Assembly (NCBI GenBank): GCA_963575745.1
Contig: CAUYUJ010015022.1
Location: 144,227 to 208,226 of the forward strand
DNA length: 64,000 nucleotides
Direction of reading: 5' to 3'
DNA from: Prorocentrum cordatum
Taxonomy: Eukaryota; Sar; Dinophyceae; Prorocentrales; Prorocentraceae
Shown here one piece after another: positions 1 through 10,294 of this stretch. The position numbers were made by a program, and so were the translations under genes. Positions within the stretch are counted from its first letter, which is position 1, and each line of letters opens with the position of its first letter. The notes below the pieces were generated by a model. It saw only the letters and a program-made list of their open reading frames with translations. It searched no databases and was not told the origin of the DNA.

Positions 1-258
1 GTTCGGGCCTGTCCTTCTGTGGGACTCGTTTGGGCTCCTTGTGGTGTGAGTCCTTCGGCCTCCACGTCCTTGTGTGAGTGGTTCGGGCTCCTCCTTGCTT
101 GCGTGTGGGTCGTTGGGGCTCATCGTGGTGTGAGTGGTTCGAGCCTTTTCGTCCTGGTGGGGGTTGTGCGGGGTTTTCCTTGTGTGAGTCGTTCGGGCGC
201 CTGTGGTCTGACTCGTTATGGACGTTCGTCCTGGTGTGAGTCGGTTGTGCCGCTCCGT
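1..258 (+). repeat. GTGAGTCGTTCGGG minisatellite, array 1
   Basis: Degenerate tandem units of about 25-28 bp with core GTGAGTCGTTCGGGC, alternating between CTCCTCGTG-type and CCCTCGTCCTG-type tails. The array runs off the left edge of the window. It lacks stops in several frames, which gives spurious ORFs. It is the first of at least ten arrays of this family in the window. Confidence 0.9.
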
Positions 259-261
259 GCG

Positions 262-385
262 TGTTAATCGTCAGAGCGCTGTACAAGCGCATGTGTAATG
301 TCGCTTTAATGGACGCGTCTGGTCACGTTGCTAGCGAGCCCCATGCGTCTCCGCGTTCGCCAGTGAGTGCAAGAATTAGTATAAC
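262..385 (+). repeat. fragment of the 35-kb duplicated unit
   Basis: The stretch from CAGAGCGCTGTACAAGCGC to GAGCCCCATGCGTCTCCGCG resembles the starts of the two units at 34848 and 35826 (ctgtaccagcgcgt, gctagtgagccccac). As there, it directly follows a minisatellite array. The following 385-745 holds no gene or repeat I can recognise. Confidence 0.55.
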
Positions 386-805
386 GCAAGTGATGAGAAA
401 TTCAAGTGATTATCTGTAAACATATTGCACAGGTGGTCCCTGGTAGAATTTGAATCGGTCGTTCCGCCTTTCGTCTTTCTTTTCTATCTCGTTATCGGAG
501 TTCTTCTCGTGCGTTCTTGCAGGATTCAACGTGAATTGTTTGGTTAAACACGCCCAAGGCCCAGGAGGGCCTAGGAGGCTCATACATGTCGTGCGAGGGC
601 TTGAAAAACGCCCCAAGAAAATCGAGACGGAATGCGTTTCACGATGGCGCGGCCTCGGGTTTGTAGGCTTGGGTGAGCCGGTTGGTTAAATTTCCCAGAG
701 TGGGATGCGGTCGCGTGAGGCCCCAAGAGTCTCGGAATAGTTGCTACGAGGGCATGAGGGGCCTGATGATTGGCCGAAGTCCCTAGGAGCTCCAGCGTTG
801 TGGAC

Positions 806-859
806 GCTGTGTCCATTTTGGCTCGCAGCATTGTTGGGTGGAGGTGAGCTTAGCTCCGC
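806..859 (+). promoter_or_regulatory. leader module: SL relic plus GTGAGCTTAGCTCCGC
   Basis: Positions 806-824 match the first 19 nt of the dinoflagellate spliced leader at 16 of 19, including an exact CCATTTTGGCTC. The motif GTGAGCTTAGCTCCGC begins at 844, 38 nt after the relic starts. An ATG follows at 903. By family knowledge such relics mark retroposed trans-spliced mRNAs. Confidence 0.65.
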
Positions 860-902
860 CTATCAGCCACCATTTCCGTTTCCGCTTTTCCTTGCGGTCG
901 GC

Positions 903-1930
903 ATGGGGAGGTTCACGAGGACAATTTCGTTCGCATGTCCATCGTGTGCAGCAAGAACTCCTTCGCGGACAGGGATGCCCGCTGGCGCGTAGAATTCGAT
1001 GGCTTTGTCCAACTGACAAAGTCGCATGGTGGGGATGATACTTATACGCTTCACGACCGAGTATGGGCATCCAGGGCCATGCTCTTAGCGCAGGCTGTCG
1101 AGGCATTCGCATTCCTAGCCCTCACGTTAGCCCAGATCTCTTGGAAGCAGCCCATCGGAGCGGAATGTCTATGTTGGAACGGTTGCGCCGAGAGAAGAGT
1201 ACGCTACACGCATCAGGGGCAGTGGATCACGAGCAGTTTTTTCTCCTGTGCGGTATCGTATCTAGCTGCAAGAGCTGGGGAGGTGGACGAGATGCATGGA
1301 TTGCGCGCGCGAAATGGGCACACTGCCTTGTCGGTCTGCGCTGGCTCTAAGGAGAATCTCGCCAGACCATTACATATGCAAGCGGTGCGTGGACGTGATG
1401 ACTGGAAGAGGAGCCTGACCTCGCGGAATCACGGGTGCACTGCTTGCGCAGAAGTTTTTGAGGAGGGCGGGTCGGTCGCGAGGATTCTGGGGGACCATCG
1501 GTATTCCGATAGAGATCTCGCGTGCCCAGGCTGCGCAGAGCGAGGGGTCGCGCCTGGCAACATCGACGAGCACCAGTGCGAAGACTGCTTGGAGCACTTG
1601 GCCAGCGTCGCGTTCGACAAGCACGTGCTGCATCATGCGAAGAGGCGGGAGAAAGCCCATTTGGTGTTGCCGGGCTGTCAGATGATGCTGCGGTGCGGAA
1701 CGTGTACGACGGTTTGTGAGCTGAAATCTGATCGCAAGTTTCACGCGTTTTCACCTGGGCATATTGGCAGCTCCTGCTCGGCGGGGGGCGCTCAGATTTT
1801 CCGTTCGTTTGTTACGGAAGTTGTCGAAGCAGGAGCGTTTTTGGCGCGTAGTAGTGATGTTGCTGGAAGACGTCGTCGGCGACGAACTCGAAAACGCCGA
1901 AAGCGGCGACGACGGCCGCGACCACGATGA
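903..1930 (+). pseudogene. chimeric helicase-element ORF with Cys-rich segment
   Basis: An ATG at 903 follows the leader, but the helicase-related pieces lie in different frames. One frame (ATG 935) is open to 1930 (331 codons). Another (1063-1350) carries the segment conserved in the full element. In the 935 frame, about 1400-1710 encodes a cysteine-rich stretch with CTAC, CPGC, CEDC and CGTC pairs and interspersed His, such as a zinc-binding domain would have. This part is absent from the longer element. The end is an Arg-rich run produced by CGA-repeat DNA. I read it as a non-functional chimera; the Cys-rich part may come from a host gene. No function is assigned. Confidence 0.45.
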
Positions 1931-2090
1931 CCACGACGACGATGACTGTCGACGACGACGACGGCGACGACGACGTCGACGACGACCACGACGAAGACGC
2001 CGACGCTGAGGACGGCGACGACGACGACGACGACCCTACGAGGACGTCGTCGAGACAGCGACGACGACGACTACAACGACAACGTGAATG
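1905..2090 (+). repeat. CGA/GAC trinucleotide-rich tract
   Basis: Imperfect (GAC/CGA)n DNA that reads as poly-Asp, poly-Arg or poly-Thr depending on frame. The same tract occurs at the same place in the longer element (8105-8315), so it belongs to the element and is not a random microsatellite. Confidence 0.8.
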
Positions 2091-2834
2091 GCGACGTCGG
2101 CGACGCTGACGCCACGTCGACGACAGGCGGGGCAGTCCTGGCAGCGGCGTCACTCTGGAGAGCGAGCGGGGCGCTCGCGGCCATTCTGGTTGCGTTTCGA
2201 TGTGGCAGCGTTGCTGAGTATGGTTATACCGGGCATGACCGCATGTGCTCGCCGCTTTTTGTCATGGTTGCGTTTCACTCCTTGCTCCATTGGGCTCTCT
2301 TTCGTGGCAGGAGCGCTGTTGCGGTGAACGCCTGGCGTCACGCAGGCAGCGTAGTCACCGCGGGATGTTCCACATACGCGCCACTGAGGAGATTGTATTT
2401 GCATGTTCCGCTCCCTTGCGGAATCCGGCGGCCCTCCTCTGTCAAATACATGCGCGCGCATATATGCCAAACATACTCGCAGAACATACATACACATCCA
2501 TAATAATGAAAGAACACAAGCATCCGACGCAATGTGAAGTGCCCCTCTCGCTGCCGTGGGTGGTCGATCGGGCGCTCGCCAGGTCTGGGAGTTGAATCTT
2601 CGATGCGTCGTTCACTGCGTTCGCGCGCAGAAGGCGCGTCGAGTTTTAGGCGCTGTGTTGGCTGAAATGCTCCAGGCCTGATTCATCGGAGCAAGGAAAA
2701 ACAAAGCAGGACGAAGGCCCCCCCTAAGGTAGCAGGTTGACAGAGCCTCATGAGGGCCTCCACAGATAATGCAAGAGTTCAGTTGTCTGTGCGTTGCAGG
2801 TATGTAATCGTTGTGGTTCCTCCTGACGTAAGCT

Positions 2835-3636
2835 GTCGGGGGCTCTCGTCCTTCCTGGTGTGAGTCGTTCGGGCCCCTCATTGTGTGCGAGTTGTTCGGG
2901 CTCATCGTGATGTGACTCGTTTGGGCACTTCGCTTCGTGTGCGTTGTTCGGGTTCCTCCTTGTGTGTGAGTCGTTCGGGCTCCTCGTGCTGAGAATACTT
3001 CGGGCTCCCCGCCCTGCTGTGAGTCGTTCGGGCGCCTCTTTGCGTGTGAGGTGTTCGGGCTCGTTGTGGTGTGACTTATTCGGGCCGCTGTTCCTGGTGT
3101 GAGTCGTTCGGGCTCCTCTTTGTGCGTGAGGTGTTCGGGCCTTCGTGGTGTGTGTTGTTGGGGCAACTTGTCCTGCGGTGAGTCGTTCGCGCTATCCTAG
3201 GGTGTTAGTCGTTCGGACGTTTCGTGGTGTGGGAAACATTTGGGGTTTCCCTGGTGTGAGTCGGTCGGAGTCTTCGTCCTGGTGTGAGTCGTGCGGGTTT
3301 GTCCTCGTGTGTAAGTCGCTCGCTCTCCTTGGGTGTCAGTCATCTGGGCTCGTCGTCCTGGTTAGGGTCGTTCGGGGTCCTCTCTGTGTCTGAGTCGTTC
3401 GGCTTCGTCGAGGCGTGAGTAGTTCGGGCTTCGTGGTCTTGTGGGAGTCGTTCGGGTTTCTCCGTGTGTGTGAGTCGTTCGGGATCTTCTTGGAGCGAGT
3501 CGTTCGGGTCCCTTGTCGTGGTGCGAGTCGTTCGGGCCTCTCCTTGTGAGTGGGTCTCTCGGGTTCCTCGTGGTGTTCGTCGTTCGGGACCTTCGTCCTG
3601 GTGTGAGTCGTTCGGACTCCTCCTTGCGTGTGAGTC
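2835..3636 (+). repeat. GTGAGTCGTTCGGG minisatellite, array 2
   Basis: Continuous degenerate 25-28 bp units between the two helicase-element copies. The left edge is the conserved boundary sequence ending in CGTTGCAGGTATG. Units near 3200-3450 are more diverged. Confidence 0.9.
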
Positions 3637-3688
3637 GTGCATGGCCTCATGATGGGCCCAAATCCGTAGGTGCTTCAGCGTTGTCGTC

Positions 3689-3742
3689 GCTGTTGCCATT
3701 CTGGCTCAAGATGTTACGGTGCGGTTGTGAGCTTAGCTCCGC
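3689..3742 (+). promoter_or_regulatory. leader module: best SL relic plus motif
   Basis: 3689-3710 matches the 22-nt dinoflagellate SL at 19 of 22 positions (counting the variable first base as matching); it ends GCCATTCTGGCTCAAG. GTGAGCTTAGCTCCGC begins at 3727, 38 nt from the relic start. The ATG at 3787 follows 45 nt after the motif. The CAGCGTTGTCGTC just upstream is also shared with 10305 and 19944, so the relic now lies inside a larger repeat. Confidence 0.75.
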
Positions 3743-3786
3743 CGATCAGCGCTCTCTTTTGCCCTCCTTCTTTCCTTGCGGTCGGC

Positions 3787-6612
3787 ATGGAGAGGTGCCC
3801 GTGCGCCTTTTTAACCTTGTTAGCAACGGGGGCCCCCTGGAGCGAGCAGGACGAGGGCAAGGATTTCGAGGAGTTCATGGTGAACACGTTTGGATCATCT
3901 CTCGATGGTTGTGTTCCGTCGGGAAGTCAAGATGCAGAATTTAGCTGCGCTCATCCGGCTCGGAACGGGTCGAATTGCTTGCTCAGGGGTCGTGCCGCTT
4001 GCCATTTTCCAGATGCTGTTGAGACTCCGCGTGTCATTCTTGCAGTTCGTGGCGCATGGATAAAACGTGGCGAGGCTGACGTCATCCACAGTGCATTGCT
4101 TCGCAAGCAAGTCTTGAAGTTTTGGGTGGCTGTACGTGCCGGGGAGGAGGTGGTGATTCCTCTTTCATTTGGCAACGATCGAGCGTCGCCATATCGCCGT
4201 CGCCCCGCAGACATTGCGGATTGCCTACCGCCAGAGCTTGTTCGTTTAATCAAACTGAACGCCGAGAGAGCAATAGCGTTCGCGGAGGAGGCCCTCGCGC
4301 AGAAATTCGCTCATCTTACCAAGAAGCCGAGGCAGGATGGCAACGGTGAGCTGAATTGCACGAGGAAGCTCGTCGCACAGTTAGGCACGAAGGTTGTGCC
4401 TCCTCCGGAGCGCCCCAGCACTTCGTGGAAAGCTTGCGGTGACACGGTGTTTGCGCCCGCAGATATCGTGGCTCGGCAGTGCAGTTGCGCCCGTTTGGTG
4501 AAGTTCGCCGTGCGCATGTCCGTGGATTGTTGCGGTTTTGGGCCCAGCAACGTGGCTCGCAAGACCAGGTTCAACTTTGAGAACGTGATCGTGCCAGCCC
4601 TGCTGCATGCTGCGAAGGGCAAGTTGCTGTGCGAACTGCGGGCGGGGTCTGTTCGCAACGAGGATGTGGTGCGTCTGAAGGCTCACGAAGACAATCTCGG
4701 TTATGCATCCATCGTTTGCAACATGAACACGTACACTGACAGGGATGCTGGTTGGCGCGTAGAGGTCGACGGCGACTTCGCAACTGACAAACATCGCATG
4801 CTTTGGATGTTAAGTACGCGCGTACTGTCGAACATGGGACCTCGGGGCAATGCGCTCAGCGCAGGCTGTCGAGACATTCGCATTGCCAGCCCGCATGTTA
4901 GCCCAGATATCCTGGAAGCCGCTTACCGGAGCGGAACGCTTCATGTCGTAATGGCTGCGCCGAGGAAAGATTACGCCACCCGCATCACTCTGGAGCCAGA
5001 GGTGGATGAAGAGGGAGAGTACCTCGGCGTTCTCCTTGAATGGGTTGGCAACCGAGTATACCAGCATGATGCACTTGTTCGCAGCGCTACTGCGGAGAAT
5101 ACTCTTGGGCTGGGTTCTCTGCGATCTGCTTTTTCCATACTGCAACCTTGGTCTGGCTCGTCAGTCGCAGTGGGGAATGTGCTTAAGGACAGAGTGTCTC
5201 CATCGTCTCCTTTCATCCAGTCGGTATTGCGCAGGCGGTGCATTCAGCTGTCGGACGATCAGAAGCGATGCGTGGAGATTATCAACGCCTCGGACAATCA
5301 TCACTTAATGATCCAGGCTTTCGCTGGTACTGGAAAGTCGCCGCTGCTGTCTTTGCTGGTGGAGACAGCTTTGGAGCACGTCAACAGACAAAGTGGCGCA
5401 GTGATGATCGTGACTCCTTCGCGCAATCTGCGTGACTCTATATTACAAGGTCCGGATTTCCTAGAGAAGGTGTTTGTTGCAAATGATTTCGGGCCCCGAG
5501 TTGTTTGGCTTGGGCGCCCTTCAGATGCCCCCGCGGCGTTGAACACATGGGAAAACAAAGTTGCGGATGTGGTGAATGAACAACTGCACTCATTGCGCGC
5601 GCAGGTGCAAGAGCTGGAAGCCTTGCAGTTACGTCCTGCTTTTCAGAGTATCATGGAGTTCCGCATCTCCTGGAAGGACTTGCCAGCGGCCTGTTCTGTC
5701 GTGGTCGGGGACGCTGAGTTCGCGGCGTTGGAGGTGTTCCGCGACCTTGCTCGCCAACATATGTTACAGATCCTCGGCATCAAGCGGAAAAGGGCGGAGC
5801 TCTGGGAGAACGTCATCAAAGAAGGCACCAACGGTTACCTCATCGTGTCCACAATGGATTATTTCGTCAAGTGGCGGGCGGGAGCTATTAAAGGATATCT
5901 GAATCGTTTGTTGGCCCGCCTGGAGATCAGCCTTTTCTGCATGGAAGAGTTTGAGTCCTACGACGTTTCCCAGGTGGTGGCTGCCTTTGCCAACGTGTCT
6001 GTGCAGACTCTGCTCATGGTGGGGGACCAGCATCAGAGAGTGGAAAATGTCGGTGGCCGGCGTTCTCGTTCCACCGTCGGCTCTGACAGCCCGGACGGCG
6101 CGCTCCCTTTCGCGCCGCATGGTCTTGAAGGTGATGGCGAGGATTACACTGCGTTGGCAGTGAGCGTAGCTCAGCCCTCGCAGTCGGCTCTGAGAAGAAG
6201 CGTGGCCGTCCCTGAGGCCCGTCCGTGGTACGAATGGTGCGTGAAGGCCGAGAATGCAGTTCTTGACGTTTGCAAAAGGTGCGGCAAGGACGCGTGCAAT
6301 TACGTGGCGCGCTGTTTCGACTTTGCGAGCACTTTTGCTTCTGACTCGGCTGTAGCTCGTGACACTAGATTGCAGCACGTATTCTACGACGGCGGCCAGT
6401 GGTGGAAAAGTCCAGTGCGGGGCGGTGATGAAGTCGGTTGGCACCCTCTCTTGTTCGAATGTTTATGCCACGCCGTTGCCGCAGATTTGTGTGATTATCA
6501 GAAATCGTCAGCGGGGGGGGGAAGCTTTCCCACGACCCACGGTGCTGATCATCATGCCTCTGAGCAGGTCAGCAATACCGTTGTGTTGTTTCATGCAAGC
6601 TGCTTTCGATGA
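3787..6612 (+). CDS. superfamily 1 helicase-like protein, N-terminal part
   Basis: The ATG at 3787 follows the leader and also starts the aligned part of the shorter copy, so I prefer it to earlier non-ATG starts; 941 codons to the stop. Residues 1 to about 480 are unrecognised. A Q-like motif (LSDDQKR) precedes Walker A, AFAGTGKS, near residue 510. A Walker B-like CMEEFESYD near 718 and GDQHQ (motif III) near 745 follow, the order of SF1 helicases (UvrD/Pif1/UPF1 group). The usual DE of motif II reads EE. Just after 6513-6521 (nine G) the frame loses helicase-like sense and stops at 6612; the rest of the domain continues one frame over. Presumed role: ATP-dependent nucleic-acid unwinding for the element. 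The helicase call is fairly firm; the subfamily is open. Confidence 0.65.
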   Translation: MERCPCAFLTLLATGAPWSEQDEGKDFEEFMVNTFGSSLDGCVPSGSQDAEFSCAHPARNGSNCLLRGRAACHFPDAVETPRVILAVRGAWIKRGEADVIHSALLRKQVLKFWVAVRAGEEVVIPLSFGNDRASPYRRRPADIADCLPPELVRLIKLNAERAIAFAEEALAQKFAHLTKKPRQDGNGELNCTRKLVAQLGTKVVPPPERPSTSWKACGDTVFAPADIVARQCSCARLVKFAVRMSVDCCGFGPSNVARKTRFNFENVIVPALLHAAKGKLLCELRAGSVRNEDVVRLKAHEDNLGYASIVCNMNTYTDRDAGWRVEVDGDFATDKHRMLWMLSTRVLSNMGPRGNALSAGCRDIRIASPHVSPDILEAAYRSGTLHVVMAAPRKDYATRITLEPEVDEEGEYLGVLLEWVGNRVYQHDALVRSATAENTLGLGSLRSAFSILQPWSGSSVAVGNVLKDRVSPSSPFIQSVLRRRCIQLSDDQKRCVEIINASDNHHLMIQAFAGTGKSPLLSLLVETALEHVNRQSGAVMIVTPSRNLRDSILQGPDFLEKVFVANDFGPRVVWLGRPSDAPAALNTWENKVADVVNEQLHSLRAQVQELEALQLRPAFQSIMEFRISWKDLPAACSVVVGDAEFAALEVFRDLARQHMLQILGIKRKRAELWENVIKEGTNGYLIVSTMDYFVKWRAGAIKGYLNRLLARLEISLFCMEEFESYDVSQVVAAFANVSVQTLLMVGDQHQRVENVGGRRSRSTVGSDSPDGALPFAPHGLEGDGEDYTALAVSVAQPSQSALRRSVAVPEARPWYEWCVKAENAVLDVCKRCGKDACNYVARCFDFASTFASDSAVARDTRLQHVFYDGGQWWKSPVRGGDEVGWHPLLFECLCHAVAADLCDYQKSSAGGGSFPTTHGADHHASEQVSNTVVLFHASCFR
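6513..6521 (+). other. G9 tract at the helicase frameshift
   Basis: Nine consecutive G. Upstream helicase motifs are in one frame and downstream motifs in the next. One G fewer would join them. This could be a true disabling indel, programmed slippage or a sequencing error in a homopolymer. Confidence 0.7.
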
Positions 6613-8134
6613 GTCAGCTCTGGGTCCAGGGGTCGTGCAAGTGTCGCTCCCTTTGAATGTGAGGGGGGAGAGCGTTCCTACAGTTCACTGCGCACGGCAT
6701 CGTCGCACAGTAGATGCTGAGGATCAGTGCGCTGGGACGCAAAGGAACTTGAACCAAGAGTACATCAACGTGACGCGCGGGGTGATGAAGACTTGCATGT
6801 GGGTAGAGGAACAACCTTTCGGGCATCCAGGAAGGCCCCGCGAGGCTCGCCATGAGTATGTCGGTGGTGGCTCGAAGGACGAGTTTTGCTCCGAGTACGC
6901 GAAGCGTAGGAACGAACACATCTGGGAGAACTACCTGCCGTGGGGCATTCTCGAAGAACGGCAGAATATTCAAGCGTCGTATCACGACTGCTTCGGAGTC
7001 TGGCTTCTGCATGATGCTGTTCGTCGTGTGCAGCGCATCGCTCATGATGTGTGGTGGAAGCTGGAGCGGAACCAGATTCCCAACTTGCCGACCCTCGGCC
7101 AGGGACGTAGCGACTACAAATATTTCGATGATGTCCTGGCGCAAGCAGCTGGCGCAGGTACCTCTCTGGCGCAATTCGTGATCGAGCCTGCCAGGTCTCT
7201 GCGGACTTTGGGCCATGGCGCGGCAGCCGAGCGATGGGGCGTGCAGGATATGCGCGACAAGGTGAGGTGCGATGTGGAATTGATGAATTGGATTCCAACC
7301 TTGACGTTCGGCCATTTGTTGCTGCCGTGCGCCACTGCAGGGGTGAGCTCCGAAGCAAGCAAAGGCGTGACGCGCCTCTGCTTCCCATTCCTTCATGCTC
7401 ACGCTGGCCTGGAAGTCGAGAGCGCTATAACAGCACTCTGCAGCCTGGCCTGGTTTCTGTCGTTCATGCTGGACAAAGATCTTGTGTTGCATGCGCGAGT
7501 GAGCAGAGAGCTGCATAAAATGCGGGTCATTGAAGAAGATGGTGACCTTTGGTTCAACAATGCCTGCCAGTCCGGACGCATAGCTACAGCCATTAAGGAG
7601 AAGGGCAAGAGCGCCGTCTACATGTATGTTGGCGGTGGGGCAGTGGACCACGAGCAGTCTTTCCTTTTGGGCGGCATCGTAGTGATCTGCAAGAGCTGGA
7701 AGTGGGCGGCTTTGGTGTACTCCGCGGTGAGAATTGCGGGCCTCGCGTGCAACAATTTACTAGGCCCTTTGGACTCCGCGTTGGTGCTCTGCGACGAGAT
7801 CGAGCCCAGTGAGTCTACGTCTGATCTTACATCTGCGACGCAATCGCGTGTTGATGAATTCCGCACACTGGCTGAGGAGACGCGGGCCTCTGTTGGTGAA
7901 GTAAGTGAGGTGTTTACGCCCGAGGTCGAGGCGAGCGGGCGCGCAGGAATGGACGGAAGGCGCACGCACGCCGACCTGATAGGTATCCAGTTGGCAACAC
8001 TGCAAGATTCGTTTGAAGCAGATGTGAATGCTTTGCTCGGCGTGGACGCTCTGCTACGGGAGGTGCAGAAGAAGGAGCGGTTGTGGTGCGTAGCCGTTAT
8101 AATTTGCGAAGGACGCCGACGGCGACGACAGTGA
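6522..8134 (+). CDS. SF1 helicase-like protein, C-terminal part (frameshifted)
   Basis: The +1 frame relative to 3787 is open through 8134. From 6522 it reads a beta-strand-like TVLIIMPLSR, as expected of the second RecA-like domain. EYINVTRGVMKTCMWVEE at about 6756-6810 fits motif VI of SF1 helicases (usual form: alanine/valine-TRA, then a hydrophobic strand). The following 400 residues are unrecognised; they include GAVDHEQSFLLGGIVVICKSW, also found in the deleted copy. The last residues run into the CGA-repeat tract (GRRRRRQ). With 3787-6612 it would form one protein of about 1,450 residues. There is no independent leader, so I see it as the broken half and not a separate gene. Confidence 0.6.
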
Positions 8135-8193
8135 AAATGTTGAAGGCGACGACGCTAACCACGATCACGACGACGACGACGATGACCGCTCGA

Positions 8194-8225
<32 letters not shown>

Positions 8226-8320
8226 ACGCCGACGCGGAGGACGACGACGACGACGACCCGACGACGACGTCGCCGAGATAGCGACGACGACGACGACAAC
8301 GAGAACGTGAATGGCGACGC
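8105..8320 (+). repeat. GAC/CGA trinucleotide tract in element 3' region
   Basis: Imperfect (CGA)n, the positional equivalent of 1905-2090. The C-terminus of the helicase frame ends inside it. Confidence 0.8.
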
Positions 8321-9060
8321 CGACGACGCGGACGCCACAGCGACGACAGGGAGGGCACGCTTTGTAACCTTTTCACTTCGGAGACCGAGCGGAACGCTCG
8401 CGCCCATGTTGGTTTTGCCTCGATGTGGCAGCGTTGCTGAATTCGCCTATATCGGCCATCGCGCTTACGGGCTCGCCACTTTTTGTTGTAAAGCATGTTT
8501 CATTCCTTGCCTCATTGGCCCGCCCTCGTGGCAGCAGCGTTGTTGCGACTAACGCCCGAGGACATGCAGGCGCGGTTGCCGCCGCGGGATGCGCCGCTGT
8601 CGAGCTTGGGTTGCACGATGTCGCCCCCTTGCGAAATTAGGGCACCTTGTCCTTGACGCATATACACGCATATTTATGCAAAACGCCCCAAATGTGTACA
8701 CACATACAAAAGAGCAGCAAAAACGCATTGACACGGACAGAGTTTGAAGCTTTCCCATCGCTGCCCAGGGGGTGAGAGGTCAGGCGAGTTTTTCTTTGGA
8801 GGTCGCTCGGGCCCTCGCCAGGCGTGGCAGTCGAACTTCCGATGTTTTGTTTTCCGCGCTCAGGCGCAGTAGGCGCGTCGTGCGTTGCGCAACGTGCTGG
8901 CAGAACTGCGCCCGCCTTTGCTTATCAAAGAATGGAAAAAACCAAAGCAGGAAGAGGGCCTCTTCTAATCTTGCAGGTTTACAGTGCCACGGGAGGGCCT
9001 CCAGAGATAATGCAAGAGTTCGTTTGTTCGTGCAGGTATGTGATTCGTGTGGATCCTCGT
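8321..9060 (+). other. non-coding 3' third of the helicase element
   Basis: Aligned throughout with 2101-2835: GATGTGGCAGCGTTGCTGA, GTTTCAYTCCTTGCYYCATTGG, the AT-rich CGCATAT stretch, CAAAGCAGGA and AATGCAAGAGTTC. No conserved ORF is visible. The part 8440-8590 and the boundary recur at 31725-31975. Confidence 0.65.
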
Positions 9061-9842
9061 GGTGTGAGTCGTTGGGGCCCCTCGTCTTTTCCTGTGTGAG
9101 TCCTTCGAGCCCATCATTGTGTGTGAGTCGTTCGGGCTCCTCGTGGTGTGAGTCGGTCGGGCCTCTCCTCCTGGTGTGCGCCGTTCGGGCCTCCTTTTGT
9201 GTGTGAGTCGTTCGGGCTCCTCGTGGTGTGAGTCCTTCCGGGCCCTCGTCCTGGTGTGTGTCGTTCGGGCGCGCCTTTGCGTGTGAGTCGTTCGGGCTCT
9301 CCGTGGTGTGAGTCGTTTGGGCAGCTTGTCCTGGTGTGAGTCGGCCAGGCCTCTCCTTGTTTGTGAGTCGTTCGGGCTCCTTGTGGTGTGAGTCGTTGGG
9401 GTTCCTGATCCTGAGAGATAATGCAAGAGTTCGGTTCTCTTTCGTTGCAGATATGTGGGTCGTTCCTGCTCCTCGTAATGTGAGTCGTTGGGGCTTCTCG
9501 TCCTTCCTTGTGTGAGTCCTTCGGGCCCCTCATCGTGTGTGAGTCGTTCGGGCTTCTCGTGGTGTGAGTCGTTCGGGCCCCTCGTCCTGGTGTGAGTTGT
9601 TCGGGCTCCTCCTTGAGTGTGAGTCGTTCGGGCTTCTCGTGGTGTGAATCGTTCGGGCCCTTCGTCCTGGTGTGAGTCGTTCGGGCGCCTCCTTGCATGT
9701 GAGTTGTTCGGGCTCCTCGGGGCGTGAGTCGTTCGGGGCGCCCGTTCGGCGTGAGTCGCTCGGGCATTTCTTTGTGTGTGAGTCGTTCGGGCTCCTCGTG
9801 GTGTGAGTTGTTGGTGTCCCTCGTCCTGGAGTGAGTCGTTGG
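9050..9842 (+). repeat. GTGAGTCGTTCGGG minisatellite, array 3
   Basis: About 30 units of 25-28 bp. A second copy of the boundary sequence (GAGATAATGCAAGAGTTCGG, then TTGCAGATATG) lies inside at 9413-9458, where the array restarts. The long minus-strand frames here encode only NDSHHEEPERLTP-type repeats. Confidence 0.9.
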
Positions 9843-9935
9843 GGCTCTTCGTGGGGCCTTTGGGGAGCCTCTGGGAGACTCTTGGGGCCTTTTGGGGGCC
9901 TCTTGGGGGCCTCTCGGGGGCATTCTCAGTTCGTG
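9842..9935 (+). repeat. GGCCTCTTGGGG 12-bp minisatellite
   Basis: Tandem 12-bp units (GGGGGCCTCTTG) following the GTGAGTCGTTCGGG array, the order also seen at 31385, 36710, 39110 and 40100. From 9935 to 10295 there is a short GAC-rich stretch and otherwise nothing recognisable. Confidence 0.85.
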
Positions 9936-10294
9936 CCAAGTGGGTTGAAAGGGATGACGACGTCGACGAAGATGACGACCACGACGGCGACGATGAGTAC
10001 CACAACGCCGTGGACGGCGACCCATTGTCGACGCACTTATTCCCCTTCCTTGTCGTCCTGCTCCTTTCTTATGGTTGGTGATCTTCCTGATATATGTCTG
10101 AGCTCTTTTTCTCGGTATTTCTTAGCTGCCAGCGGGGCCCCAAAAGAATGCGGTCCGACATGGGGCCGATTCGGGTTGAGAGGCCCCCGAGAAGTTGGCC
10201 GAGGAAAAGCGGAGGGTACGCAGCACTTCGTCAGGCCTCACAGGCTTCTAGGAAGGGCCAGGAAGTTTTCCAGGGTCTCAGGAGAATCCCAAAT

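Larger units (their letters stand above)
750..2835 (+). mobile_element. internally deleted copy of the helicase element
   Basis: This segment lines up with 3636-9060 at both ends but is about 2.1 kb instead of 5.4 kb. The 5' leader (SL relic, GTGAGCTTAGCTCCGC, then CTTGCGGTCGGCATGG) and a short coding piece match, as does the 3' third (CGA-rich tract, GATGTGGCAGCGTTGCTGA, then AATGCAAGAGTTC). Most of the helicase coding region is missing. The coding piece retained spells NALSAGCR..RIxSPHVSPDxLEAAxRSG, joined directly to AVDHEQxFLLxGIVxxCKSW, two segments far apart in the longer copy. A third segment (about 1380-1740) has no counterpart in the long copy. Confidence 0.75.
3636..9060 (+). mobile_element. 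helicase-encoding repetitive element, long copy
   Basis: A 5.4-kb unit flanked on both sides by minisatellite arrays. In order it holds an SL-relic leader (3689-3742), a long helicase-like coding region (3787-8134), a GAC tract, a non-coding 3' third and a boundary sequence (AATGCAAGAGTTC then GCAGGTATGTG). Related copies lie at 750-2835 (internally deleted) and 31725-31975 (3' end only). I see no terminal repeats, target duplication, reverse transcriptase or transposase, so the mobility mechanism is unknown. The repeat count, shared ends and 5'-truncated copy argue for mobility or DNA amplification. Confidence 0.6.

Noticed and set aside
3689-3710. Considered as a functional SL RNA gene.
   Set aside because: It has three differences from the conserved leader and no recognisable SL-RNA downstream part, and it sits in a 5' leader ahead of an ORF, so it is a relic.
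8965-10025. Long minus-strand frames (over 300 codons) rich in Thr, His, Pro and Arg.
   Set aside because: They translate only the 25-bp minisatellite (NDSHHEEPERLTP type). The same happens in every array and in several frames at once.
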